Below are positions 41,654 to 50,273 of a stretch of 64,000 nt of DNA, piece after piece. Both the position numbers and the translations under genes were made by a program. The first letter of the stretch is position 1, and every line of letters begins with the position of its first letter. The stretch is from Candidatus Gastranaerophilales bacterium (GTDB lineage Bacteria > Cyanobacteriota > Vampirovibrionia > Gastranaerophilales > Gastranaerophilaceae): assembly GCA_944323335.1 (NCBI GenBank), contig CALUSB010000005.1:1-64000 (forward strand), read 5' to 3'. The notes under the pieces were generated by a model. That model had not been told where the DNA came from. It saw only the letters and a list, made by a program, of their open reading frames with translations, and made no database searches.

Positions 41654-42913
41654 ATGGGAATTGTAGTTCAAAAGTTCGGCGGTACATCCGTTGCTGACGC
41701 CGAAAAAATCAAAAACGTAGCCGACGCGGTTATTAGAGAGAAATTAAACGGCAACAAAGTTATAGTTGTTGTTTCTGCTATGGGACATACAACAGATAAC
41801 CTTATTAAACTTTCAAAAGAAATAACAACAACCCCTCCGGATAGGGAAATGGATATGCTTCTATCTACCGGGGAGCAGGTTTCTATGTCATTACTTGCTA
41901 TGGCAATTAATGAAAAAGGCCATAAGGCAATAAGCTTAAATGCTATGCAAGTTGGTATAATGACTGAACCAAACCACGGAAGAGCAAGAATTGTTGATAT
42001 AAAACATCAAAGAGTTAAAAAACACCTTGATAACGATGAAATAGTCATCATCGCAGGTTTTCAAGGTATAACAGATGACGGCGAGATTACAACACTGGGA
42101 AGAGGCGGCTCTGATACATCGGCCGTTGCTCTTGCCGCTGCTTTCAATGCTGACAGATGCGACATTTACTCTGATGTTGAGGGTGTTTATACTACTGACC
42201 CAAGGGTTGTACCTACTGCTCAAAAGCTTAAAGTTATTTCTTATGAAGAAATGCTTGAACTTGCAAGAGTCGGTGCAAATGTTCTTCACCCCCGCTCTGT
42301 TGAAACGGCAAAGCTTTGCGGTGTGCCGATGAGAGTTAGAAGCTCTTTTAAACTTGATGATTTAGGAACATTAATAATAGGAGTAGATAAAATGGAATTA
42401 CATAAACCCGTTACAGGTCTTGCATGTGACAGCTCGCAAGTAAGAATAGTAATCTGTGATGTTCCCGATAAACCGGGTAACGCAGGCAAGCTCTTTACTT
42501 TGCTTGCAAATAGCGGTCTTAGTGTTGATATGATTATTCAATCTTATGCAAGAAGTGTCGGTAACACTAATGATATCGCATTTACAATTGATAAAGGTGA
42601 TGTGGCAAAATTTGAAGAAGTTGCACCTGAAATTAAAAAGACAATGAACCCAAGCAATATTCACCTTGATGAAGACATTGCGAAAGTTTCTATCGTAGGC
42701 GCAGGCATGATTGACCGTCCCGGTATCGCTGCTCAAATGTTTGAAACTCTTGCTGAGCTTGGCATAAACATTAAAATGATTTCTACATCTGAAATAAAAA
42801 TCAGCTGTCTTGTGGAAAAATGCCATGCAAAAGAAGCAGTTATCGCTCTTTGCAAAGTGTTTGAACTGGATGGTGCTGCGGTAGCTGATGTTAAAGGTGA
42901 CCTGCCCGTTTAA
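41654..42913 (+). CDS. lysC: Aspartate kinase
   Basis: Phosphorylates aspartate, the entry to lysine, threonine and methionine synthesis. 419 residues: the kinase domain starts IVVQKFGGTSVADAEKI and contains VSAMGHTTDNL, LLSTGEQVS, TLGRGGSDTSAVALAAAF and YTTDPRVVP. Two ACT domains (about 260-335 and 340-410) give feedback control by end-product amino acids. Length and layout match the Bacillus/cyanobacterial lysine- or threonine-sensitive type. An internal ribosome site at 42379 suggests a second product (separate entry). The LdpA-like gene begins at the stop codon. Confidence 0.97.
   Translation: MGIVVQKFGGTSVADAEKIKNVADAVIREKLNGNKVIVVVSAMGHTTDNLIKLSKEITTTPPDREMDMLLSTGEQVSMSLLAMAINEKGHKAISLNAMQVGIMTEPNHGRARIVDIKHQRVKKHLDNDEIVIIAGFQGITDDGEITTLGRGGSDTSAVALAAAFNADRCDIYSDVEGVYTTDPRVVPTAQKLKVISYEEMLELARVGANVLHPRSVETAKLCGVPMRVRSSFKLDDLGTLIIGVDKMELHKPVTGLACDSSQVRIVICDVPDKPGNAGKLFTLLANSGLSVDMIIQSYARSVGNTNDIAFTIDKGDVAKFEEVAPEIKKTMNPSNIHLDEDIAKVSIVGAGMIDRPGIAAQMFETLAELGINIKMISTSEIKISCLVEKCHAKEAVIALCKVFELDGAAVADVKGDLPV
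42392..42913 (+). CDS. Probable internally initiated aspartate kinase beta subunit
   Basis: ATG 42392 (Met247 of LysC) has a strong AGGAG eight bases upstream (42379-42383). It would yield a 173-residue protein made of the two ACT domains only. B. subtilis and corynebacterial aspartokinases are alpha2beta2 complexes whose beta subunit is made from just such an internal start in lysC. The position, between the kinase domain and the ACT domains, is the same. Confidence 0.6.
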   Translation: MELHKPVTGLACDSSQVRIVICDVPDKPGNAGKLFTLLANSGLSVDMIIQSYARSVGNTNDIAFTIDKGDVAKFEEVAPEIKKTMNPSNIHLDEDIAKVSIVGAGMIDRPGIAAQMFETLAELGINIKMISTSEIKISCLVEKCHAKEAVIALCKVFELDGAAVADVKGDLPV

Positions 42914-43815
42914 TGTTTAAACTTATTTTCGGATTAGGAAATTCAGATATAAAAAACATCGAAGCCCTTGCAAAGCTCTATGCTCAAGCAGGGGCTTGGA
43001 TGTTTGATGTGTCACCTTTTATGTTGCCTGTTTTGCATAATGCTCTTATAGGTTCAAGCTTTAATCCTGATGATTTTAAATACTGTGTGTCAGTACCTGT
43101 TGAGGGGGATGTTCACGGTAAAAAGGCAAAAATTCTAACTCAAAAATGCAAAAAATGTCTAAAGTGTCAAAAGATCTGTCCGCAAGGCGCTATTTGCAAC
43201 TTAATTGTTGATGAGAAAAAATGCATCGGTTGCGGCATATGCAAGAAAAAATGCTCCCATGGTGCAATAAAGCTTTACGATAAAACAGATTATTTTAAAG
43301 AGCTTAAAAAACTAATAAAAAATAACGAAAAAATAGATTGTATTGAACTGCACTCAAGCGTTGCAAACAGAAAAGAAGTCCTAAAGCTTTTAAGTAAAAT
43401 CGCCAAAAGATATAAAGGCGCAATAAGCCTCTGTATATCGAGGAAAAATTACTCAACCGATGAGGCTTTTAAACTTATTAATCAGGCAAAAGAAATTTTA
43501 AAAGACAACAGTGACTTTTTTGTTCAAGCGGATGGAAAATCTATGAACGGGGGTTCTTGTGATTTTTCATCAAGTCTTGAAAGCGTTGCTTTTGCTCTTG
43601 CTTTAAAGGATTTAGGAATTGACGAGAAGAAAATAATTTTAAGCGGCGGTATAAATGCTCATACAAAAGACCTCTGCGCCAAGTTTTCTATCTTGCCTCT
43701 GGCACTTGCTTTTGGAACTTATGCAAGAAAATCCGTTCAAGATAAAAACCAAGATGAAGCTTTCAAAATTGCATCAGAGCTTGTAAAAAATGCTTGCGAG
43801 GCCTGCGGTGAGTGA
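42913..43815 (+). CDS. LdpA-like iron-sulfur protein
   Basis: 300 residues. The middle carries two ferredoxin-type clusters: CKKCLKCQKICPQ (about 76-88) and CIGCGICKKKCSH (about 103-115). The N-terminus reads GLGNSDIKNIEALAKLYAQAGAWMFDV, and the C-terminus has FFVQADGKSMNGG and IILSGGINAHT. This arrangement matches cyanobacterial LdpA, a redox-sensing input to the circadian clock, including an N-terminal segment that tracks a sugar- or TIM-barrel-like domain. No kai genes are present, so the role here must be different. The ATG overlaps the lysC TAA (TAATG). Confidence 0.75.
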   Translation: MFKLIFGLGNSDIKNIEALAKLYAQAGAWMFDVSPFMLPVLHNALIGSSFNPDDFKYCVSVPVEGDVHGKKAKILTQKCKKCLKCQKICPQGAICNLIVDEKKCIGCGICKKKCSHGAIKLYDKTDYFKELKKLIKNNEKIDCIELHSSVANRKEVLKLLSKIAKRYKGAISLCISRKNYSTDEAFKLINQAKEILKDNSDFFVQADGKSMNGGSCDFSSSLESVAFALALKDLGIDEKKIILSGGINAHTKDLCAKFSILPLALAFGTYARKSVQDKNQDEAFKIASELVKNACEACGE

Positions 43816-45109
43816 GATTATTTTAAAAGTTCAAAATTTTCTTAATCAATATAATGTCACGGGCAATGTCTTGTGTGCCTTATCTGGCGGCTGCGATAGT
43901 GTTGTAATGACGCATATTCTTGCAAAACTTTTGCCTCAAAAACCTGTAGTAATACATCTTAATCACAACTGGCGAGGTGAAGAGTCTTTGCGTGATGAAA
44001 ATTTTTCAAGAGAATTTGCAAAAAAATCAGGACTTGAATTTTATAGCGAAAAATTAAGCAGTGATGTTAAAAAAACTGAAGATTCAGCCAGAATAGCAAG
44101 GTATGATTTTTTTGAAAAATGTGCTAAAAAGTTTAATTCAAATTTTATAATGCTTGCGCACAATAAAAACGATAACGCAGAAACCCTGCTCTATAGGATA
44201 ATTAAGGGCACCGGCATTAAAGGCCTTTGCGCTATAAGTGAGAGGAGAGATATTTTCTACAGACCCTTGCTCGATGTTACAAGGCAAGAAATTGAACTCT
44301 ACGCTAAAGAAAATAATTTACAATACGTTAATGACAGCTCAAACGATGATATAAAGTATTCAAGAAACCTTATAAGAAAAGAGCTTTTGCCCCTTGCGCA
44401 AAAAATTAACCCTGATGTAATAAATTCTCTTTGTAATTTATCAAATCTCTCAAAACTCCAGTCCGAGATTATTTCAGATGCATTGAATAAGACTAAAAGC
44501 GATATTTGCAAAAACAATAAAATTAATCTTGAAAAATTTCTCTTGTTAAGTGAGGCGCTAAAACTTGAAGTTATGAATGATTTTCTGGCTGACGAGCTAA
44601 AATATCGTGATTTTAAAAGAGTTAAATCCTACGTTGACTTTGTGATGTCTAAAAAAGGTAAAAAATCTGTTAACTCTGAACTTTTTCTTGAGGTTTCGGA
44701 GGGTTGGATTTTTAAAAGCAAAAAAGAGAAAAAATGCACCGATGAGATTTTAATAAAAAAAGAAGGTGTGTATAATATCGCAAATAAAACTGTTGTCATT
44801 GAAAAAACTGATTTGCCCGATGATTTTAAAAATTCTCAAGGATATAAATATCTGAGTCTTGATTTTAGCAAAGATATTATTTTAAGGACAAGGCGCGAGG
44901 GGGATATTTTCTGCCCTTATGGTATGCAAAAAGGTAAAATGAAGCTTAAAGAGTACTTAATTAACGAAAAAATACCAAGACAAAAGCGTGATAATTTGCT
45001 ATTATTAACCTGTGGAAACGAAGTTTTGTGTATAGTCGGTCTGCAAATAAGTAATAAAGCAAAGGCCGATAAAGATAAAGAGTGTTACAGGGTAAAAGTT
45101 GCGGAGTAG
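43808..45109 (+). CDS. tilS: tRNA(Ile)-lysidine synthase
   Basis: TilS makes lysidine at the wobble base of the tRNA that reads AUA. 433 residues with the PP-loop LCALSGGCDSVVMTHIL, HLNHNWRGEES, LAHNKNDNAET, RPLLDVTRQEIE, and NDSSNDDIKYSRNLIRKELLP. The C-terminal substrate-binding domain has RREGDIFCPYG. I start at GTG 43808, with GAGG six bases upstream, rather than ATG 43790, which has none. It overlaps the LdpA-like gene by 8 bp. The hpt gene follows, as in many bacteria. Confidence 0.94.
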   Translation: MSEIILKVQNFLNQYNVTGNVLCALSGGCDSVVMTHILAKLLPQKPVVIHLNHNWRGEESLRDENFSREFAKKSGLEFYSEKLSSDVKKTEDSARIARYDFFEKCAKKFNSNFIMLAHNKNDNAETLLYRIIKGTGIKGLCAISERRDIFYRPLLDVTRQEIELYAKENNLQYVNDSSNDDIKYSRNLIRKELLPLAQKINPDVINSLCNLSNLSKLQSEIISDALNKTKSDICKNNKINLEKFLLLSEALKLEVMNDFLADELKYRDFKRVKSYVDFVMSKKGKKSVNSELFLEVSEGWIFKSKKEKKCTDEILIKKEGVYNIANKTVVIEKTDLPDDFKNSQGYKYLSLDFSKDIILRTRREGDIFCPYGMQKGKMKLKEYLINEKIPRQKRDNLLLLTCGNEVLCIVGLQISNKAKADKDKECYRVKVAE

Positions 45110-45111
45110 AT

Positions 45112-45642
45112 ATGTCTGATAATAAAGAATTAAAAGTGTTAATCAATCAAAGTGAACTTGCAGCAAGAATAAAAGAGCTCGGGGAGGAGATTAACGCTCA
45201 CTATGGCATAGAAAATGAGCTTACAATAGTTTGTGTGCTAAAGGGAGCGGTGATGTTTTTTTGCGAGCTTGCAAAACATCTTAAAATGCCTGTAAAAATG
45301 GAATTTGTAAGCCTCTCTAGTTATGGTGATGCGCAAAAATCTTCAGGCAAAGTTTCTGCACTAAATTTATCCCTGCCTCCGCTTGAGGGTAAAAATGTCC
45401 TTGTAGTAGAAGATATTATGGATACAGGGCTTACGCTAAACTTTTTGTTAGACTTTATTCGTTCAAAATGTAAGGCAAAAGATGTCAAACTTGCTGTTAT
45501 GTTTGACAAAAAATGTGCAAGAAAATACCCTGTAAAGCCTGACTTTAGTGCTTATGATGTGGGCGATAAGTTTATTGTAGGCTTCGGACTTGACTATTGT
45601 GAATTTCAGCGTAATTTGCCATACATTGGCTATTATGAATAA
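45112..45642 (+). CDS. hpt: Hypoxanthine phosphoribosyltransferase
   Basis: Purine salvage: converts hypoxanthine or guanine plus PRPP to IMP or GMP. 176 residues with IVCVLKGAVMFFCELAKHL, the PRPP-binding VLVVEDIMDTGLTL, and VKPDFSAYDVGDKFIVGFGLDY. ATG 45112 has GGAG seven bases upstream, within the tilS end. Its 3' end overlaps the convergent spmB gene by 10 bp, with no terminator visible between them. Confidence 0.95.
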   Translation: MSDNKELKVLINQSELAARIKELGEEINAHYGIENELTIVCVLKGAVMFFCELAKHLKMPVKMEFVSLSSYGDAQKSSGKVSALNLSLPPLEGKNVLVVEDIMDTGLTLNFLLDFIRSKCKAKDVKLAVMFDKKCARKYPVKPDFSAYDVGDKFIVGFGLDYCEFQRNLPYIGYYE

Positions 45643-46169
45643 AAGAAAAACCTTGAAACAATAACCGCGCAAACTATTCCTACCATATCTGCAAGAACAC
45701 CTGTTAAAAGTGCGTGTCTTAGCTTTGTAATGCCTATTGCGCCAAAGTAAACCGCTATGACATAAAAAGTTGTTTCAGAGCTTCCCGTTATAACTGCTGC
45801 AAGCTTTGCAGCATAAGAGTCTGCGCCGTGGTTGTTTACAATGTCGCTAAAAATACCAAGCGTTGCGCTTCCCGACAGTGACCTTGTTATCATTAAAGCA
45901 AGAGTGTCGGATGGGATTTTTAGCGCTTCAAGAGGAGTTTTGAAAATTTCATACAAAAACTCAAGTGCTCCTGAGGCTCTAAACATTGATACCGCAACCA
46001 TTATAGCTACAAGGTAGGGAAGAATTTTAACCGCTACCCAAAAGCCCTCTTTTGCTCCATCGCAAAAAGTTTCATAGAGCGGGATTTTTTTATATAACCC
46101 ATGCAGCAAAATTACACATATTATAACAGGTAAAATCCAGACAGAGATTGTGTTTAAAACTTCTTTCAT
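45633..46169 (-). CDS. spmB: Spore maturation protein B homologue (nucleoside-recognition domain)
   Basis: A 178-residue multi-pass protein with the family segments GAKEGFWVAVKILPYLVAIMVAVSMFRASGALE, RSLSGSATLGIF and GSSETTFYVIAVYFGA (read in separate pieces). SpmA and SpmB were named for spore core dehydration in Bacillus but occur widely in non-sporulating bacteria, where the role is unknown, probably transport. The ATG overlaps the spmA stop. Confidence 0.9.
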   Translation of the reverse strand: MKEVLNTISVWILPVIICVILLHGLYKKIPLYETFCDGAKEGFWVAVKILPYLVAIMVAVSMFRASGALEFLYEIFKTPLEALKIPSDTLALMITRSLSGSATLGIFSDIVNNHGADSYAAKLAAVITGSSETTFYVIAVYFGAIGITKLRHALLTGVLADMVGIVCAVIVSRFFFYS

Positions 46170-46744
46170 TAAAACACCCTCTCCAGTATTTTTGAAATCA
46201 ATATTGCACTTACAAAAGATATTGAAGTAACAATAAGCGTTGGTAAAATTATCTCAGCAGCGTTTGTTGCACCTGAGGCTACAAGTATAGCCAACACTGA
46301 CGCCGGTACAAGTTGAAAACCTGCGGTATTCATTGCAAGCAGAGTACACATGGCATTTGTTGCAACTTTTTTATCTCCCGAGTTTTCTTTTTGCAAGTCC
46401 TGCATAGCTTTAATACCGAAAGGAGTAGCGGCATTAGCAAGCCCGAGAGCGTTTGCGCTAAAGTTAAGAGCAATATTTGAGTACGCTTGAGAATCTTTTT
46501 TTGTATCCTTAAAAATTTTTCTCATAACAGGGCTTATGGCTTTTGAAAAAAGATTAATAAGTCCTGATTTTTGAGCTATTTTAACAATACCGAGCCAAAA
46601 AGCCATAATGCCTATAAGGGAAAAAGCCACCATAACGGCACTTTGAGATGATTTTAACATGGCATTTACCACCTCTTCCATTCTGCCGTAAATAGCGGCA
46701 AAAACAAAAGAAATGATTATTAAAGCCAGCCAAATTATGTTCAT
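46169..46744 (-). CDS. spmA: Spore maturation protein A homologue
   Basis: 191 residues, multi-pass, with MNIIWLALIIISFVFA, MAFWLGIVKIAQKSGL, LNFSANALGLANAATPFGIKAM and TNAMCTLLAMNTAGFQLVP, which are SpmA signatures. It forms a pair with spmB, coupled by TAATG. No sporulation genes exist in the window and the rest of the gene content points away from spore formers. Confidence 0.9.
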   Translation of the reverse strand: MNIIWLALIIISFVFAAIYGRMEEVVNAMLKSSQSAVMVAFSLIGIMAFWLGIVKIAQKSGLINLFSKAISPVMRKIFKDTKKDSQAYSNIALNFSANALGLANAATPFGIKAMQDLQKENSGDKKVATNAMCTLLAMNTAGFQLVPASVLAILVASGATNAAEIILPTLIVTSISFVSAILISKILERVF

Positions 46745-46747
46745 CTA

Positions 46748-47296
46748 CTACCCGCGCAGTCGGTTTATAAAATAAGTTTCGCCCTCATCATTAAGAGTGT
46801 ACTTGGTTGCTCCCTCGTCTTCCCATGAGCTTAAAAACCCTCTGTTTTTAGCGTCTTCAACCATAGATAGGTCAACTAAACTTCCTGTTGCGGGATAAAA
46901 CTTGGAGTTAAGCATTTTTAGGGTAAAAAACTCTTGGTTGAGAACTTTTTTCATATAATAAGCGCTTATAATAAACTCCGAAAAGGCGTCATAGCTTTTG
47001 TTTGACGCTATAAATTCATTTAAAGCCGGAATCTGACTGCATGTATTGCCTTGCGCCTGATGATACTCCTGATGTTGAGGTTGTTGATTCAGGCTGAATT
47101 CCTCCATGCGGGGTTCACTATGTTGTGTTTGTTGTTGGTAATAATTTTGCTGCACAGGCTCATATTGGGTGCTTATTTTTCTGCCCAAAAAACTCTCAAG
47201 ATACCTGTCCATCTCTCTTGCAAGTATAGTGCCGTTTTTGGCAACAACCTCAACCTGTGCGTTGTTGCATTTTACTCTAAGGCGATATATGCTCAT
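46748..47296 (-). CDS. Hypothetical protein with small beta-hairpin/helix head and Gln-rich linker
   Basis: 182 residues. The first 38 (IYRLRVKCNNAQVEVVAKNG, then a helix) resemble the 41-residue product of the gene just upstream. A Gln/His/Tyr-rich linker (about 45-90) leads to a C-terminal region (about 95-182) that looks like a winged-helix fold, ending YTLNDEGETYFINRLRG. The function is unknown; DNA binding is possible. AAGGA lies nine bases before the ATG. It ends 3 bp before spmA. Confidence 0.7.
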   Translation of the reverse strand: MSIYRLRVKCNNAQVEVVAKNGTILAREMDRYLESFLGRKISTQYEPVQQNYYQQQTQHSEPRMEEFSLNQQPQHQEYHQAQGNTCSQIPALNEFIASNKSYDAFSEFIISAYYMKKVLNQEFFTLKMLNSKFYPATGSLVDLSMVEDAKNRGFLSSWEDEGATKYTLNDEGETYFINRLRG

Positions 47297-47302
47297 TTGT
47301 TT

Positions 47303-47428
47303 CTATCCTTGTTTTTTAAGTATTTCTTCACGCCATTTTGCGAGTTGTTGCTCAACAAATTCCGCATCATCAGATGAAAGTTCGATTTCAACTTCACCTT
47401 TTTTCATTTTAAAAACATATTCTGCCAT
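47303..47428 (-). CDS. Very small protein, 41 residues, paralogous to the head of the next gene
   Basis: ATG 47428 has AGAGGA eight bases upstream and the frame ends at TAG 47303-47305, six bases before the next gene. The sequence (YVFKMKKGEVEIELSSDD, then EFVEQQLAKWREEIL) is a predicted two-strand plus helix unit, with the same pattern as residues 3-38 of the following protein. It is probably a free-standing version of that domain. It is below the length most gene finders report. Confidence 0.65.
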   Translation of the reverse strand: MAEYVFKMKKGEVEIELSSDDAEFVEQQLAKWREEILKKQG

Positions 47429-47650
47429 TTTAAATATCCTCTTTTTTACTAATATTATGCAATAAGTATATGAATTTCACAAAATATTTTAACAAAAATT
47501 TATATCCCATGCTTGAAATTTAAAAGAATTTTATTAAATTGTAATTGTTGCTCCATATATTTCGGTCGTTTGTATGAACACTATAAAATACTCTTCTTCT
47601 ATACTATTAATGGGAGTATCAGGGTTCAAGATAAAATCGGGGATATACTT

Positions 47651-49288
47651 TTGTACAATTCAATTAATCCTATAAATATAACATATAGAAACCCGAGGCA
47701 AAATTATGCCTCTCAAACTTCTGATGCTCAAAACCAAGAGCAGCAAGCTCCTGTTTCATACGAACAAGGAAGCTCGGGCAATAGCAGACAGTTTCCAAAC
47801 GGAGCAAAAGTTGCTATTGATTATACAAAAAATACAATTAACATCTCTCAAATTGTAACCGATTTTAAAAGCACAATTCTTGCTATTAACGCTCCTGATG
47901 ATATTTCTCAGGAAGTTAGCTCCTATTTATCTCTTGTTGAAAAAGAATCCCAAAAAGCAAGCCCCTCAAGAGATATTATTGTTTCTAACTTAAAAAACGC
48001 TTCAAAAATTTCCGATGAATATATTGCAAAAAGCTTAAATAAACCCTCAAGAGTGGTTGAGGGGTGGATTGATGCTTTATTTATGCAAAATATTGAACTA
48101 AAAGCTGACCCTACACATATTAACCCTGATTTTCAACTTGATATTCCCGATAAGAAAAAACAAAAACCAAAAGAGTCTGCCGCGCCTGTTGAGCAAGAAA
48201 ATATTCAGAATAAGTTTGAACAGATTCAACCTTTTGCAAGAGAAATAAAAGAACAAGAAACCGCACCTGTTCAGATTGAAGTTAAACAAGATGTACAAAA
48301 AGAACCCGAACAGCAGTACACACTTCCTGATTTTGTAGTTAGAAGAGAACCTCAAATATCAGCTCAGCCTGTGATAGAAGAAGTTGAAGAGGATGATTTT
48401 GCACCGGTTAGTGCTATTGAGCAAACTTCAGTACCAGCTGAACCTGAGCCCGTTAGTGCTTTTCTTGAGCAGCAAGAGCAGATTGAAACTGTTACGCTTG
48501 AAGATACAAAGCCTAAAAAACCTCAATATATAACTACAGAGCATGATAGAATTATCTCAAAATCTCTCAAAGAGGCAAAAACTCTTTTAACTCTTGAAGA
48601 TGACCCCGCTGCAGCGCTTGAAACACTAAATGACGCACTTGGTGAAGTTACTCCCGAGACAAACAAAAACCTTCGCGCTGCACTTCACTTTGAGCGCGGT
48701 AAGATTTTTGATGATTATGACTATGTAAACTACGCGCTTCGTGATTTTTATGAGGCTACAAAGTGTGATGATAATAACTTAAAACTTCAAGCACATGTCA
48801 AAATGGCAAGAATTTATGATGATTATGTTGAATTTGAGCCTGCAATAGAGCATTATCAAGACGCTGTTGCCTATGGCGGTGAGGCGGATAATTTGCGTGC
48901 GCAGACAAAAATCCTCTCTGAAATGGCGTCAGTTTACGCAGGCAGATTTGATGTTGAAAATACTCAAATGCTCACCGAGTTATCTGTTGAGGCTGCAAAA
49001 GAGTCAAATAACTCACTTCTTTTGTCTCAAACATACTCAAGTGCTGCAAAGAACTACGAATACATAGGCGAAGACGCTATGGCGCTTGAAAATTATAAAA
49101 ATGCAGTCAAAGCAATAAATTCTTTTAACCCTGATTTAGAAACTTATGAAATACTTGCTCAAAATTATGAAGATGCGGCCGATGTAATGGACAGACTCGG
49201 TAATGCCGCTAAGTCAGAGTCTCTTTTATCAAAAGCTCGTCTGTATCGTCAAAGGATTTTGCTTGAGCAAATGTCAGAGGCAGTATAA
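47651..49288 (+). CDS. TPR-type protein with disordered N-terminal half
   Basis: 545 residues from TTG 47651. After NINPINIT-like polar sequence (INPINITYRNPRQNY) comes a helical segment (about 60-150), a Pro/Glu/Gln-rich disordered region (about 155-300) and a helical C-terminal TPR-like array (about 310-540, e.g. AALHFERGKIFDDYDYVNYA). The start is uncertain: TTG 47651 has GGGGAT seven bases before it. The open frame continues back to TTG 47513, adding 46 Cys-rich, unlike residues. The upstream gap 47429-47650 shows no other gene. The 3' end overlaps aroB by 80 bp. Confidence 0.72.
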   Translation: MYNSINPINITYRNPRQNYASQTSDAQNQEQQAPVSYEQGSSGNSRQFPNGAKVAIDYTKNTINISQIVTDFKSTILAINAPDDISQEVSSYLSLVEKESQKASPSRDIIVSNLKNASKISDEYIAKSLNKPSRVVEGWIDALFMQNIELKADPTHINPDFQLDIPDKKKQKPKESAAPVEQENIQNKFEQIQPFAREIKEQETAPVQIEVKQDVQKEPEQQYTLPDFVVRREPQISAQPVIEEVEEDDFAPVSAIEQTSVPAEPEPVSAFLEQQEQIETVTLEDTKPKKPQYITTEHDRIISKSLKEAKTLLTLEDDPAAALETLNDALGEVTPETNKNLRAALHFERGKIFDDYDYVNYALRDFYEATKCDDNNLKLQAHVKMARIYDDYVEFEPAIEHYQDAVAYGGEADNLRAQTKILSEMASVYAGRFDVENTQMLTELSVEAAKESNNSLLLSQTYSSAAKNYEYIGEDAMALENYKNAVKAINSFNPDLETYEILAQNYEDAADVMDRLGNAAKSESLLSKARLYRQRILLEQMSEAV

Positions 49289-50273
49289 GGTTAATCTTTG
49301 AGTTGCGGACTTTTTTGTCTGACTTCATAATCTCAAGGGCTTTGTTGGGGTTCAATTTTACGCTTTTTGGCGCAAGATTGTATTTGTCGATAGTTGAGAC
49401 GCCGTAGTTGTAGTAAGTTTCGTCAATGAAGTTTCTCAACAGCGATGCTTTAAGTGCCATTTTGATACCTTGTGCTACCGCTTGACCGTGGGGCGTTTTG
49501 TAGTTTGTGAGTTTTTCTATAGCATGAGCGTATGTGTGGCCGAGGTTTAAAAGTGCCCTGAGGCCTTTTTCTTTTTCGTCCTGCTCTACAACTGCCGCTT
49601 TAATGCTTACACAAGCATAGATTATGTCTTCAATTTTATCTTTTAGGGTACTTGGGTTTAGTTTTTCAAAAGTATCAAAAAGATTGAAAAACTTTTTTGC
49701 TCCGCAGCTGTTTTCAATAAAAGCGTATTTTATAACTTCACCCATACCGCTTTGAAAATCATTGTAAGAGAGAGTGTTTAGTGTTGTCGGGTCAATAAGA
49801 ACTTTTTTTGGCTGTAAAAATGCGCCTATAAGGTTTTTGCCGTGTTTGTCGTTAAAGCCTGTTTTGCCGCCCACCGAGGAATCTACTTGAGATAAAAGAG
49901 TAGTTGGAATTTGAATAAAATCCACTCCTCTTAGAACGCTTGAAGCGCAAAAGCCCGCCATATCACCTATAACGCCTCCGCCAAAGGCTATAATGCAGTC
50001 TTTTCGCTCAATTTTATTATCTAGCAGTTTGTTTAAAATATATTCTATTGTTTTTAGGTTTTTATATTTTTCACCGTCTTTAATGATTATTGTATTTTTT
50101 TTATCAAATTTTTTTAAAAAATCACTGTATATTTTTGCGACTTTATTGTTTGTGACAAGAAAATATCTCCTATCTTCAAGATAGCTTTCAATATTTTTTA
50201 AAATGTTGTTTTCAATTACTATAGGATATGAAGTATCAATTTCTTTTTTTAAATTAACGCATAATTTTTTCAT
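49209..50273 (-). CDS. aroB: 3-dehydroquinate synthase
   Basis: Second step of the shikimate pathway. 354 residues with DGEKYKNLKTIEYI, AFGGGVIGDMAGFCASSVLRG, IPTTLLSQVDSSVGGKTGFN, KNLIGAFLQPKKVLID, GMGEVIKYAFI, and the zinc-site LNLGHTYAHAIE and PHGQAVAQG. ATG 50273 has GGGAG about five bases upstream and overlaps aroK by 20 bp. An upstream in-frame start at 50297 is within aroK and unsupported. It is last in the leftward gmk-to-aroB operon. Confidence 0.96.
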   Translation of the reverse strand: MKKLCVNLKKEIDTSYPIVIENNILKNIESYLEDRRYFLVTNNKVAKIYSDFLKKFDKKNTIIIKDGEKYKNLKTIEYILNKLLDNKIERKDCIIAFGGGVIGDMAGFCASSVLRGVDFIQIPTTLLSQVDSSVGGKTGFNDKHGKNLIGAFLQPKKVLIDPTTLNTLSYNDFQSGMGEVIKYAFIENSCGAKKFFNLFDTFEKLNPSTLKDKIEDIIYACVSIKAAVVEQDEKEKGLRALLNLGHTYAHAIEKLTNYKTPHGQAVAQGIKMALKASLLRNFIDETYYNYGVSTIDKYNLAPKSVKLNPNKALEIMKSDKKVRNSKINLILPLTFAQAKSFDDTDELLIKETLT

